Shown: positions 1 to 11,476 of the stretch, piece by piece
Layout of the letters: the number at the start of each line of letters is the position of its first letter
Numbering within the stretch: the first letter of the stretch is position 1
Notes under the pieces: model-generated
The model's database searches: none
What the model was told of the DNA's origin: nothing
The model's input: the letters and a program-made list of their open reading frames with translations, nothing else
NCBI GenBank assembly: GCA_035771175.1
Contig: CM069599.1
Coordinates: 36,953,707-37,017,706, forward strand
Direction: 5' to 3'
DNA from: Paratinospora sagittata
Taxonomy: Eukaryota; Streptophyta; Magnoliopsida; Ranunculales; Menispermaceae
Length of the DNA: 64,000 nt
Translations under genes and position numbers: made by a program

Positions 1-138
1 AACGCTTCAATCTCAATCTAAATCCTTTGTTGATTTCCAACATGAATCTCGAGTTAGTCATTTGATTATAGCAAATCGTATTTTCAGTTCTTAAGCAAAT
101 TCCATCGAATGCTTAATTGTTTGATTTCCTATTTGTAG
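1..138 (+). other. VPS54 intron, 3' part
   Basis: AT-rich sequence with no coding signal. It ends in a pyrimidine-rich tract and TTTGTAG at 132-138, read here as the acceptor of the first VPS54 exon in the window. Confidence 0.7.
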
Positions 139-3100
139 ATGGCAGCAATAAAGGCAGTTCTTGATCAAGAAACATGGGTTGCAATAGATGTACCTGATGA
201 ATTTCAGGCCATTGCTGATTCAATTATATGTTCTGACACGTTGGAAAATTGGAATGTAGCTGATGCTAATAGTAATGGTGCAACCAGCTATTCTGAGGTA
301 GTCTTGGTGAATGATCGTTCAGTGGCGGTTGATACTAAGGTATCTTCTCAACAACAAATGGGGAAGAATGATTCAGGTGATAACTCTGCAGATAACACCT
401 CCTCAGTCAAGGCTAATCAAGAACACAGAGCTGAAGGTCCTACTTCCTCAGCTCGAACCCTAATGCACAAAGGCGTAAATTATCATATGGTGAACTGGTT
501 AGTTATTTTCTAATGTTTTCAGATTCCATTTTGGCTTTAGGAATTGCAGTTTTGTGGTTTCCATGTGATTTACTGTCAAATTTGTTAAGTCATAAATCCA
601 TTCTGCCCATGCATATTAATTTACTGAGATATCCAGTCCATTTCATATCATATGTGGTTTCGTGGAGTAGCTTTTTTTGGTCTTTTTTTTTATCTGTTTT
701 TATGGTACTTCAAGAATCTTGTTGAAACAAAACTGCCTTTTTGTTTCTTTCTCAGTGGTTTGATATTGCTGAAGATGTTGTCCGAGTACATTGATATGAG
801 TAAGTTTTTGCCGGCACTGTCATCTGAAGTAGTTCACCGTGTTGTGGAAATCTTACAATTTTTTAACACGAGGTCTAGTCAGCTGGTTCTAGGAGCTGGT
901 GCCATGCAGGTAGGTTCTGCCTTACCTTTAAATATGTGATCTTGTGCATTGTTTGATACTCAAGTGATTGACCTACAGGTTAGAAAACCACCGTTCAAAA
1001 TAGTGAAAGAAAAAAGGTTCTACAAACTGATAATAAAAGCAGAATTTATGGGACTGAACACCTCTGATAAATCAAGTGGCAGATATCTTTATCAAAGGTC
1101 CATAGACCACAATTTTCTTCTCTTGTGTACAAGCTAGGTGTGTGATGTGATGGAGGACTAGGAAGACCAAAATACCATGGATGTATATAGTTAATAAAGA
1201 TATAACTATTTAAAATATAATTGAAAATCCTCCGCTCAAGAAAAAATATAATTGAAAATCTCACCCTTGATAGAGTGGAGTGGAGGAAATGGATTCATGT
1301 AGCGGATTGTATATAGCTGAGAAGAGGTGTTGTTTAGTTGAGTCGAGTTTAGTATATAATAAAAATATGGAGGGATTTGAAAAATAGTTCTTTGCTGCCT
1401 CTACATTAATCTACGTCTTCTCATCCATTTTTTATTCATCTTCTTTTCTCATTGGAACTGATATCAAAGTTGTGGATTTTCATTTCCAACTTCCTTCTTG
1501 ACATACCAAACTTAATTTAAAAAGATAATAATAATAATTCCTACAACATTCAAAAAGAATTTGGGCCCATCATAGTAAAGCCAAAATTTCACCTTGTCTT
1601 CTTTGGTTTTTGTTTCTAGTCAAATGTAGAAATCAGAAAGAGAAAGACTAGAATTCTACCTTGTAATAAAAGAGTTACGTTTAATCAATGATTTGTTTGG
1701 TTAAATGTTATTCCATCCTCATATTTGTTCTCCACACTGAAAACGATTTTGTAAGATGAGAAACCAAAAAGGGACAAATATGTTGTAAAACACGTCATTA
1801 CTTATAACTAATATTCATCAGCAACAATTCACTCATGAATCCATGAACTTGGAATATTTTGCCTTTTTTTTGCGGTTTTGGGGGAGTGGGGTTGAGAATC
1901 CATGATGCTAATTGTTGTAAGACTTGAACAACAGTCGCTAGTGAAGGATTAAATAATGCCAATACGATGAACCCTGAGGCTTTCTTTTGCTTAATAGTTT
2001 CTATTGAAGTCCAGTTTTTTAACAGGGATCATTCATTTTAAAAATGATGAAATGAGAATTAATCGTTCTGGCTCTGGTATTGAGTTTTTTACTTTTCAGG
2101 TATAACTATTGGTTATAGTTTTTCTTGATTGTGTTAATGATGACATTGCAGGTGTCTGGTTTGAGATCCATAACTTCTAGACACTTGGCTTTGGCAAGTC
2201 AGGTTATCAGTTTTGTCTACGCTATTATTCCAGGTAAATAAAATCTTTTTGCAGCTTTTAAGAGGAATGTTTGATCTCATTATCCATGATTTACTACGAA
2301 CTTTGTAAAATTAAATATATGTTTTATATACTCTCATTTTATTCTGTTTGAAGATTCATTATGGTGATTCCTATTTAATCCCCATGAAAAAAAAGAAGAA
2401 GAAACTTTTCCAATTTCATCACATTGTGCTGGCAATGACCATAGTTTGACTTACTCGTTCAAGCTTGTAAAGTATGATGCTTATATAATCATTCACTTTC
2501 CAATACTAAGTAGATCCTTCATCAATTTTTCTGCTATAATTTGACTTTATCCTTCTAGTGAGTTTCTGTGATCATCCTAAGTTAATGCCTTCTAAATTAT
2601 GTTGATATTGAACAAGAACTGCATAATTAATTGAACACATGATAATAACGGTGCATGGAATTCCAGAATTTCATACTGATCCTTCTAAATTTTTTTATGT
2701 CTTGAACAAAGATATCAGACATGTTCTTCTCTTGAGAGTCCCAGAGTCTCGTAAAGTACTGTTGCTGTCAGAGATTGGTCGAGTAGCTCAGGTATGATCA
2801 TTTTAGATGCTCCATCTTTGATCTTTGTAATTTCTGATTACTTTTAACTTTTTTTTTAACACTGAAGGTGTTCATTAAGTTAAAATTGATTATTTTATGC
2901 TATAAATGATTTAGTCAATTTCAATTGGATTGGAACGAGTAAATCGGTTAGGATTTTGAGTCATACTTATATTATGATGTAGTCAGTCTAATCTAATTTA
3001 ACTTTTTCTCAATTACAAATTATGTAATATAAACAAATCTAAAGTGGTTTAAATGGCTTAGGTGAGAGTGATCTCATGTTATCCAAGAAGCACGTGGGTC

Positions 3101-5623
3101 CATATTTGAAACACTTCTACGAACATATGTGGCATTTTCAAAAGTTAAAAAATCAGATTAGAATTTTCAGCTATATCAGTTGCAAAGATGCGAAAACTGA
3201 CAACATATGCAATCTAACAACTTTTTCTAATCAATTCCAATTCAATATGATGAAAATTCAAAATGGTAGGTTCATATCAGCCATTAAATAGTTTCAATGA
3301 AAATCTGGTTTCTTACTCTTATGCAGAGTATGAGCCACTATTTCTTTGTTGTGGTGCATAGAGACTTAATAGAATTTGCTTAAAATTGATTGGCTAAAGT
3401 CTCGAGTCAGTAAAGTTTGTCTGTTTAAAATCTTGAGTCTTCATTTGCTCTTAATGTGGTCAAGATTTTCTGTTGGCCCGGGAATCACACTTTCCCACAT
3501 TTCTCATCACTCGAGGTTGGTTAAAGGTGCTAGTCGTATTGCATTCCTTGCTACTCTATGGTCTCTCTGGCTCGAACGGAATGGCAGAGTTTTCAATAAC
3601 GCCTTCAAAGATGCCAATCAATTATGGGATGAAATTTGATTACTGGCTAGCTCATGGGTCTTTGCATCTTCCTTGGCAAATGGGTTATCACTGTGAGACT
3701 GGTTTTTAAGCTGGTCCAATTGTCTCATGCCTGCATCACCATTGATGTCTAGCTATCTTGCTTTCGGGGTTCTTGTCGCGCTGAGTGGTCTATGGTTATA
3801 CAGTTGTTGGTCTTGTTATCTTTTCTGTATAGTGGGTCCTCTCTGGTTGCATAGTTTGCCGATTTAGTAGTGATAAGCATCTCTGGTGCTTTTTCCCAAC
3901 CATGTCCGATATTTTACTTGTATTAATATAATATGCTTGTTTCTGCACAAAAAAAAAAAAAAAAAAAAATCTGTTGGCAGTGTATCATGTTTCTTTTCTG
4001 CCCTCCTCCTTCTGATGTTCCTTCAACATTTCAGGCTTATAAGGGTCACCAGGACGAGATACATACAAAGCTAGTTCAGATAATGACAGAAAGACTGATG
4101 ATACACTTACGCAGCTTGCCACAAATTGTTGAGAGTTGGAATAGGCCAGAGGATAGCGATTTACAGCCTAGTCAGTTTGCCCGATCCCTTACCAAGGTGA
4201 AGAACTGGATTTTTTGTTTGTGTATATTTTTTAGTTGTGAATATCTTTTCTTGTCATGGTTCTTATGGCATAAAAATTATCATATCTGGATGTTTTGATA
4301 GAAGTATTCAGTTTCTGCTTTTTCCCCCAGCAAAGCATTTAGAATGATATTCAAACCATTGACTCTAAATGGATATTACTGTAAACAGTTCATCTATCTA
4401 TATTCTCTTCCTATTTAAATGGGAGCATATTTTGTAAATGCCATCCAATGCTATTTATTTGGTTCTTCAAATTTCTTTTTATTTGCCAGATCTTATGGGT
4501 TTTAGTCATGTTACTCTTCTGCAGGAAGTTGGATATCTTCAACGTGTCTTGTCACGTACTCTCCATGAAATAGAAGTCAAAGCAATTTTCAGGTGAGATA
4601 CTCAATATAGTTCTTGTTGTTGGTGTTTTACTATTCTAGGTTTTCTACGTAGAAAACCTACGTATTGTAGTCAAAGAAACATGTTTAACCAAGGAAAAGG
4701 GAAGCTTAATAGACCAACTTTTAACAAAGCCTTTTCCCAACTACATTGGGTTGGCAACATGAATCTGCTTCCTCCACTCCGCTCTATCTACTCTTAAGTC
4801 AGATATTTATATTACAAGTAGTGCCTACATTGAGCTTTCTGAACTGGAAGTTAATTGTTCAATAGCTATCCCCTTTACCTAGCCTCCAGATTCTAGGTTT
4901 TCTACGATGCAGCTTATGCCTAGATTTTGTGGCAAAATGGTTGGAATTGAATGTTTCTCGACAAACCATGGCTAGCTCATCCAATAGTTGTCCATGGAGT
5001 TGATGAGCTGTTGGAAAACTTAATTATTCACCAAAATATTTCACTCTGGGACACTGCCCAACAGAGTTTCCTTGCATTGTTGAACCTATTACCTTCATTC
5101 CTCCGATATTAGAATATTTAACATGATGCATGGAAACGTCTTCTGCATACAATGATTTGTGTTGACGTAACCGAGTATTCTATGTTTTCAAATATTTGAT
5201 ATTCCTGGTTTGAAGTAATGTGTTCATTGTTCATGCTGATGCAGACAGGTAGTTCAGATCTTTCATTCACAAATAGCTGAAGCGTTTCTAAAATTGGAGA
5301 TAAACACTCCTCAAGCAAAGAATAGGTACTTATATGTAGTTTCAAAATGCATATATGCTTCTTTTTTCTGTGGTAGTGCATGTTTAACAGCATGGTTTAG
5401 ACGTTTAGTTTGAATAATTTCCTTCTGCACGTGTAAATTTAGAATGTTTTGTAGTGGATTTCTAATTTACTGTCCTTGCACCAGACTGTATCGTGACCTT
5501 CAACACATTCTTGGATGTATTCACTCCTTGCCTTCTGATGATGTCGGTAAAGATGGTGTCCCAAACTCAGGCCAACTTGATGAGTTCTTGTTGCAAAGAT
5601 TTGGAACCGAGGCTCCTCAATAA
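139..5623 (+). CDS. VPS54: VPS54, GARP complex subunit, C-terminal part (5' end outside window)
   Basis: Exons: 139-497, 756-909, 2152-2233, 2712-2791, 4035-4196, 4525-4592, 5245-5325, 5485-5623 (stop TAA). All junctions are GT-AG and phases join without a break, giving 374 codons plus stop. The protein runs through LVLGAGAMQVSGLRSITSR, SQVISFVYAIIP, HQDEIHTKLVQIM, PQIVESWNRPEDSD, SLTKEVGYLQRVLSRTLHE and ends GQLDEFLLQRFGTEAPQ. I recognise this as the conserved Vps54-like C-terminal domain of plant VPS54. Known family role: a subunit of the GARP tether (VPS51-54) that captures endosome-derived vesicles at the trans-Golgi network; the C-terminal domain serves endosome recognition. Base 139 follows an intron acceptor (TTTGTAG), so the ATG there is internal and the true start lies upstream. 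The intron at 2792-4034 holds a LINE fragment and the intron at 4593-5244 a dispersed repeat. Confidence 0.93.
3478..3969 (+). mobile_element. 5'-truncated LINE (non-LTR retrotransposon) fragment in a VPS54 intron
   Basis: A 492-bp insert is flanked by an identical 9-bp direct repeat, TCTGTTGGC, at 3469-3477 and 3970-3978, and ends in a poly(A) run (about 3950-3969). Its open frame contains RIAFLATLWSLWLERNGRVF followed by NNAFKDANQLWDEI, the C-terminal motif that follows the reverse transcriptase in plant LINE ORF2. The frame is then cut by TGA (3637-3639) where related elements continue, so the copy is dead. About 310 bp of apparent 3' UTR follows. Poly(A) tail, target duplication and 5' truncation are the marks of target-primed reverse transcription. 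The orientation matches VPS54. Confidence 0.88.
4709..4818 (+). repeat. Dispersed repeat R1, copy a (partial)
   Basis: Matches, by eye, copies at 16509-17035, 52890-53200 and 56085-56290. The shared core is a CCCAACTACATKRGRTTGG-like block followed by a 'gaatctgcttcctccactccgctctat'-like stretch. Class unknown; it lies in a VPS54 intron. Confidence 0.6.
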
Positions 5624-6914
5624 ATATCAGTGTAAAATGAGCAAAACCCATTACTGTATCATAACATCAAAAGTTTGGCGGGATCATTATCCTAACATCA
5701 GAGAAACAAAGTCTTTTGACCTGGGACTTATCATGTTCAACTAAATTATGGTAATTATTTCAATACTCATTCAATTTTTTAGTTAATCTTTAAATGCTTT
5801 TATTAAGATCCTCCCTTTGCAATATTAGGGCATCAAAGTTGTGTTGCATGATTGCACCACCTTCTTATTCTTTACACTCCTTGATGATGTTGTGGAATAC
5901 AGTTTGTTATGTTTGAAGCACTTTACATAATTTTCAACTAACAAAACTATGGAATGCTTCTGCAACTCTTGCAGGTGTGTTTGTTCCTTCCAGTTAGAAT
6001 TTTTGAGCAAGAAGGGTTCTTCAGCTAAGCAGTCGTCTATTCATGAAAGTAGAATGGTTGCTACAGACCCGAGATCGATCATTTCACCTTAGATCCCCAT
6101 GATTGAAATCATAGTCTTAGATATAATATACTTAATTGCTCATCAAAACAAAGTTGAGTGCGAGAGTAGCTTCTTCAGTTTCTGTGTTTGCTTTTTTACT
6201 TCGGCCTGTTAGTTTTGTTTTGAGGGAGAATAATTGTATCTGTGAGCAATTGGTTAATGCAAGTGTTCCTCTTAAGAAGTTTAACATATTACATATCACT
6301 CATGTCCCATTCCTCTATACCTACACTTATATATATACATCATGAACAAAAAAGAAAAACCAATTGAAAGTCATAATTTACTATTTACTGTTAACTAAAG
6401 ACAATATAAACTCATGAACTACTTTACTCTTTAGCGTTAATGTAAGACTTGAATTTTATTTCTTTCCTAAAGGTATTTTCACACCCTTCCTTTACTCGAA
6501 ACTACTTCTCATTTGAGGTGAGAACAAAATAGTAAATTTTTTCTAACAAGAATATTTTTAATAATTGAAACAATTTTGCGACTTAATTTGCTTTTACTGA
6601 CCTAATCACTATTTGCTTTTACTGACCTAATCACTGTTAATTTTATTTTAATATACCGGTAAATTTTTTCGGTGTAATTTAACTTTTATTTCTGCAAAAA
6701 TATTTACTTTTTATACACAAAATATATTTATTTCTATTACACAAGCAGTCTGTTTATTAAAATCAAATGGTGGAGAAGAAAAATCGTGCAAATTACTCTC
6801 ATATCGTGACTATAATTTCATTTGTACCCATCCACTTTGGTTTAAATTACGGTCATGTGCCATCAAACCGCACCAAAACTGAAACAGAGAGAGAGATTGG
6901 AGGCTGAGCGTCTA
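5624..6914 (+). other. VPS54 3' region and SDH6 upstream region
   Basis: The first part is probably VPS54 3' UTR. A possible untranslated exon begins after TTGCAG near 5974. The AT-rich rest holds a short direct duplication, 'atttgcttttactgacctaatcact', near 6588-6637. No further gene is visible. A TATA-like 'tatatatac' occurs at 6329-6338, well upstream of SDH6. Confidence 0.4.
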
Positions 6915-9512
6915 ATGGCGGAAGCAACAGACTCTTCTTCTTCGTCTTCATCAACTCTGCAGAGCTACTGGGAAGGGTGGAAAGCGTTCTGGTTCGAGAG
7001 GGTTCCGTCTCTGAAGCTCTACAAAAAGCACATCCTAGATCGCGAACACCCAATTCCTCGATGGTCCGCTTCTGATGTGGAGGCCTATATCGCCGCTGAT
7101 CCCGTTCATGGACCTGCTGTACTATTTCCTCTTTTCTCTTCCCTTTTTTGCTTTAATTTATCTATCTGGGTATATTTGTTATATCTCCTTTTTGTGAAAT
7201 TGATCTGATGGGTATTTGGTTTTTAAATTTTGTGGTGGTTTAGCTCTGAATGTGTAATCTGGGATTTATGTTCCTTCTTATTGAGAAAATCTTGTTTGTT
7301 TATTTCTGTTTTGTTGGTATTAGCTTGTTTTTCTGTTTATCATCTAGAGTATTTTTTTTTGATTGGATCTTTGGTTATCGAACTTTGTATGTGGAACCCT
7401 TTTTTAGGCTATGCTCTCAGCTCAGCTTATTTCTGTGTTCCGAGAGTTTCATTTCATTTTAGTGGATCTCTTTTGCGTGGAAGTTTGATTGGTTTACTTT
7501 CTGCTTAGCTTCTTCTCTTCAGATTGCTCTAATCGGAAATTTTTTTTTTTTTTCTAATTTTTTTGCCATGGAAAGAGTAGTAGAGGAGAGAAATGATGGA
7601 AAAAACCAAAGGAGAATGAGGAGAGAGTGAAGGAGATTGAGAATTAGCTGAAAGTAGTCATCTTCGTCATGTTCCATGTTGTGCTATCTTTTGTAGGCTG
7701 TTATTGTTCACATGAAGGCAGCAAAATAATTAATTCTCCAAATTTCCAATCAGTTTTTTCTATACCCACTCACTTCGGCTGTAAAATCTGAAGCAAAATT
7801 TGGATCGAGTTACTTCAATGTTTTTTAATGTGATCTGCAATGAAAAGGTAACAGAATGGATAGTTTTTTAACCTCTGTTGGGGGGGGGGGGGGGGGGGGG
7901 ATGTAGTATGAAAAAGCTTTGTTTAGGATATCTCATATATTCAAAGTTGAAAAGGCTATGGAAAAATAAATGATCAGCTGAATTCTTGAAGATTTGCATA
8001 AAAAAGAAGGGCTAGATAAACATGCTTCAGGTGCAGAGGACATTGTAGTGAAAGGAAGAAGCACCACAAGAGTCGATCTTTTGAGGTGGGCTTGGCTTTC
8101 TAAATGCATCTGAGAGAATTGAAATGCTCATGCATTAATGGATGTTGAAAGTTGAAGGATAGCATCAACATAAAGACTTCACCAACCCAACCTTCAACTG
8201 CTAACCTATCTTCTACAAGGTTCCAGTTATACTATTGTACTCCTTCCTCTCTAATCCTCTGAGCCATTTGTCAAGAAAGGGCCTCATTCAAAACTCTCAT
8301 GTTCTAACTGACCCACCTTCCTCTTTAAGAGTTAGACCCATCTTAATCAATGAAACCTAAGAATTTTCTAAAGTCAAAGTGAAGGACGCTTCCCATGAAA
8401 TTCTCAGTGGATAAGGCATTGCCACTAAGGATCATGAACAGCGGCATTAGTATGTGGTTTCTATTTTCGTTATATTTCCTATTTTGAGGGACATCCTCAA
8501 CTATATATTTGCCTTTTTCATGCATTATTTGTTGATTGCTTTTAAAATTCTGTTGTATATATTGTGGCTGAAATGTTGGATCTGGTGCTATGGCTTTTCA
8601 GCTGAAGTCTGCAAGGGAAGCAGTCAAGATTGCTGCAACTGGAAGCATCATTGGAGCAATTTCTACTGCAGGAGTGTCCTGGAAATACTCCAGGAGTCCA
8701 CATGGTAATTTACTGATACCTATTTTTTTATATTTTTCCATATTTGTTCCATTGGGTTTCGACTTCCCACATTCCTTCGTGTAAGAAGACAATGGTTTAT
8801 AAAATTTTGTAGTAGAATTTCGCACAAAAATGAAAATGAAAGCATTCTGATATTTTTCCTTGTTTTAGTAGTTCTTTTCAGTAGTAAATATTAGGCTACT
8901 ATTGTGCATGATCCAATAAATAAGACAAGTTCAAATTATCTCAGAAATTGGGTGGCGTCAAGGTAGATTCTACTATTCTTGTAGTATGAATCGATGCAAT
9001 CCATTTTTAATTTGTCTTGCATTTAGTTGACTTTTGTCTCAAACTCAATTTTGGCTCCACCATCTTTGTGAAGATTGCAATTTCCCCAATCAATCCATGA
9101 TGCCCTTATCTTATCTTTCCCTTACAAAGTGTAGATTAAGCTCAGCATAATAGTAATCTATGTATGCTCATACTGCTGCAAGACACCAGCATTGAAGGGG
9201 GAAAAAACTTAATAACCATGATGATTATCAGGATAAAGCAAGAACTCTTTTGTGGAAAAAAGAAAAGAAAGAAAAGAATAATCTCAGTAAGAACAATCTC
9301 TTGTTGTAGCTAATACTAGACTGCTTCTTCTTACACCAATTTCTCTATGTGTCGCAGGTGCTCTCTTGTCGTTGGGAGCAGGAGCTGTGTTTGGTTGGAC
9401 ACTTGGGCAGGAAGCTGCAAATCATTGGCTTCAGCTCTACAGGTTGGACACTGTAACTGCTCAGGACAAGTTCTTGGACTGGTGGGTCGAGAAAACCGAG
9501 GGCCGTTCTTAA
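6915..9512 (+). CDS. SDH6: SDH6, plant-specific subunit of mitochondrial Complex II
   Basis: Exons 6915-7118, 8602-8704 and 9358-9512 (stop TAA), with phases 0 and 1 joining exactly, give 153 residues. The protein reads MAEATDSSSS.., YWEGWKAFWFERVPSLKLY, WSASDVEAYIAADPVHGPAL, KSAREAVKIAATGSIIGAIS, WKYSRSPHGALLSLGAGAVF, GWTLGQEAANHWLQLYRLDT and WWVEKTEGRS. The DPVHGP, KYSRSPHG and FGWTxGQE blocks match my memory of Arabidopsis SDH6 (At1g08480). SDH6 co-purifies with succinate dehydrogenase in plant mitochondria; its exact role is unclear. The middle Ala/Gly-rich stretch (about residues 75-125) looks membrane-associated. Start: ATG at 6915 fits homologue length; an in-frame ATG at 6855 would add 20 basic residues and cannot be excluded. 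Confidence 0.9.
7880..7900 (+). repeat. G21 mononucleotide run
   Basis: Twenty-one consecutive G in intron 1 of SDH6. On the transcribed strand this places 21 rG in the pre-mRNA. Its length may be a polymerase or assembly artefact. Confidence 0.9.
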
Positions 9513-10340
9513 ACTGACCTACTACTGGCAGAGAGAATGCAAAGCTGCTGTTTTTTTTTTTTTTTCCCCTTCTCATCTTAAGGAATAATAAAATGTTGTG
9601 GTGGAATCCATGTTTGAAGAATCTGTTTTTCTTCTTTCTCAGTTGGGTTTAAAGACTTCTTCACTTGTTGGGATTTTTTTTTCTTTTTCTTTTGTTTTCA
9701 CTCAAAAATCTTTGCTTCATTGATATGTTTTCAATGTCTCTTTCATATGCTGTTGTGTGCACTGTTCTGCTTTTTCTTGGCCACCTTTTTGTGGGAAGAT
9801 TTCTTCAAGTTTAGTGAAACTAAATTCTTAGGTGTTAGTGGTACTGAGAATAAAGAGAGGAGATTTCATGAAACACTAGTGCTTGGTTTGATTATTAGCA
9901 AGATAAGAAATCAAATTTCAATCTCAAGAAGAAAATATTAATAATAATTTTAAAGCAAAAAAACAATTTATAGTATATTAGTGGCAAGAAGTTGAATTTC
10001 TGGAGATTTTTTTGTCTATAAAAGGAAAGATTTTTCAGAGGAGGAAAGGATAGTTTAACAATTTTTCCTCTTGATCTATATTTCAAGCTATTTAAATAAT
10101 GTTACATTATATATTTTTATTTTATTGTAATAATAATAAATTATAATAATAATAATAATTATTAAAATATAGGTCTTCAGGTTGAAGCATCGTGGTGGAG
10201 GGCCCACGTGCTCCTCGGCTTTCCCCACTAAAAGTTCGAACGCACAATCTTATCCTTCCACGTACCTTCCGTTTTGTCTCAACCAATAACTATCACGTTG
10301 AGGAGGGCATCCTCGTCATTTTCTCCACCAGCATCCCCTC
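9513..10340 (+). other. SDH6 3' region and spacer
   Basis: After the SDH6 stop a polyadenylation-type AATAAA-like segment ('ggaataataaaatg') lies near 9581-9594. From about 9930 the DNA is very AT-rich with an (AAT)n-type run at 10128-10160. No gene is visible. From 10190 GC content rises into the promoter of the next gene. Confidence 0.5.
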
Positions 10341-10355
10341 CTAGCCTATATATAT
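10205..10355 (+). promoter_or_regulatory. Core promoter with G-box and TATA box of the 10.4-14.4 kb gene
   Basis: A G-box CACGTG at 10205-10210 lies about 140 bp upstream of a TATA box (TATATATAT, 10347-10355). Immediately downstream is the CT-rich leader 'ctctcctctcctctcctcatcgg' (about 10379-10401), typical of plant transcription start regions. The predicted start is near 10380. Confidence 0.65.
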
Positions 10356-10379
10356 CCCCAATCACACCAATTGTCAGTC

Positions 10380-11476
10380 TCTCCTCTCCTCTCCTCATCG
10401 GCTCTTCCTACTGCTGAGGCAGCGGAGAGAGAACGAAACAAACGAAATCGCTCGCAGTCTCACTAAGATATTAAGGTTCGAGCTTCAATTCTTGTCCCTT
10501 GGAACCTCGATTTCAGCTCCGGATTGCGGAACTCTCGTGATATCGAGCTGATATTCGGCTCTGTTTCGTTGATTCGTCCATGGAGGTATAGATTTTGTGA
10601 GAAATGAAGGAGTAGAGAACTAGATCTGCTGCTTTCTTCAATCTTCGGTGCGTTTGAGTTTTTTTTTTTTTTTTAACCGAATAATTGTTTTTGAGGAGAC
10701 ATATATAGGCGGGAGAGAGCGGGCTGCAAGAGCCTTAGAAAATTCGTGTCAAGGTAATTTAGATAGCTTCGTTTGATCTTGTAGACGATGATTTGCAGCT
10801 GCAGAATGAAGTGTTACAGTTTCTGAGACCTTTAATTGTGATGGCGGATGGAATTATTTGCTAATGTTTAGGAAACAAACAAAAAAAAAATTGAAATGAT
10901 AATTATACGATGTATTTGTACTGTCCTGTTCTTGGAATTTTGTGAATTTTAAATTTGAGATATTTGTGGAAGTTTGAACTTTCGTTTCTCTTCTTTCTTT
11001 CTTTTTTTTTTTTTTTTTTTTTTTTGTAAATCTGTTTATCTTGCTATGTTATTCTGCTTCATTTATTTTTAATGACATTTGAGTCATGTGCTGTGAAGAC
11101 TAAGTGCGATTTTAATGACGTGTTTCTCACTTCATTTCTCCTTTTTTTTAATGACTGAATTTTATTGCTAGAACTTATCAGTTCGGTTTTCTGAGCTTGC
11201 TATTAGAGAAATCTGATATTTATTTATTGCTACATCATTGTGGCATGCCTCTCTACACTAGCTATAATTCAGGTGCATCTATTGCAGATTATTGTGTCGA
11301 AAAGGGGTTATTTCGTCATTCCTTTGCTAAATTACATAAGGAAGGTGGGCAGGCGGTCTAATGGAGCTCAAAGAAGGTTTCACTCCTTTCCTATTTTTTT
11401 TTGCCTTTTATGCTGTTTTTTTCCCAAAACATCTTGAACCAACAAGGAACATGAAACGCCATTATCCAGTGCGCTG
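10380..11476 (+). other. 5' leader with introns of the 14.4-kb gene
   Basis: GC-rich leader (10380-10760), then T-rich intron-like DNA. It holds a minimal upstream ORF, ATG GAG GTA TAG (10580-10591), and a T-run near 11008-11026. The leader is probably spliced, but I cannot fix the untranslated exon boundaries. Confidence 0.45.
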
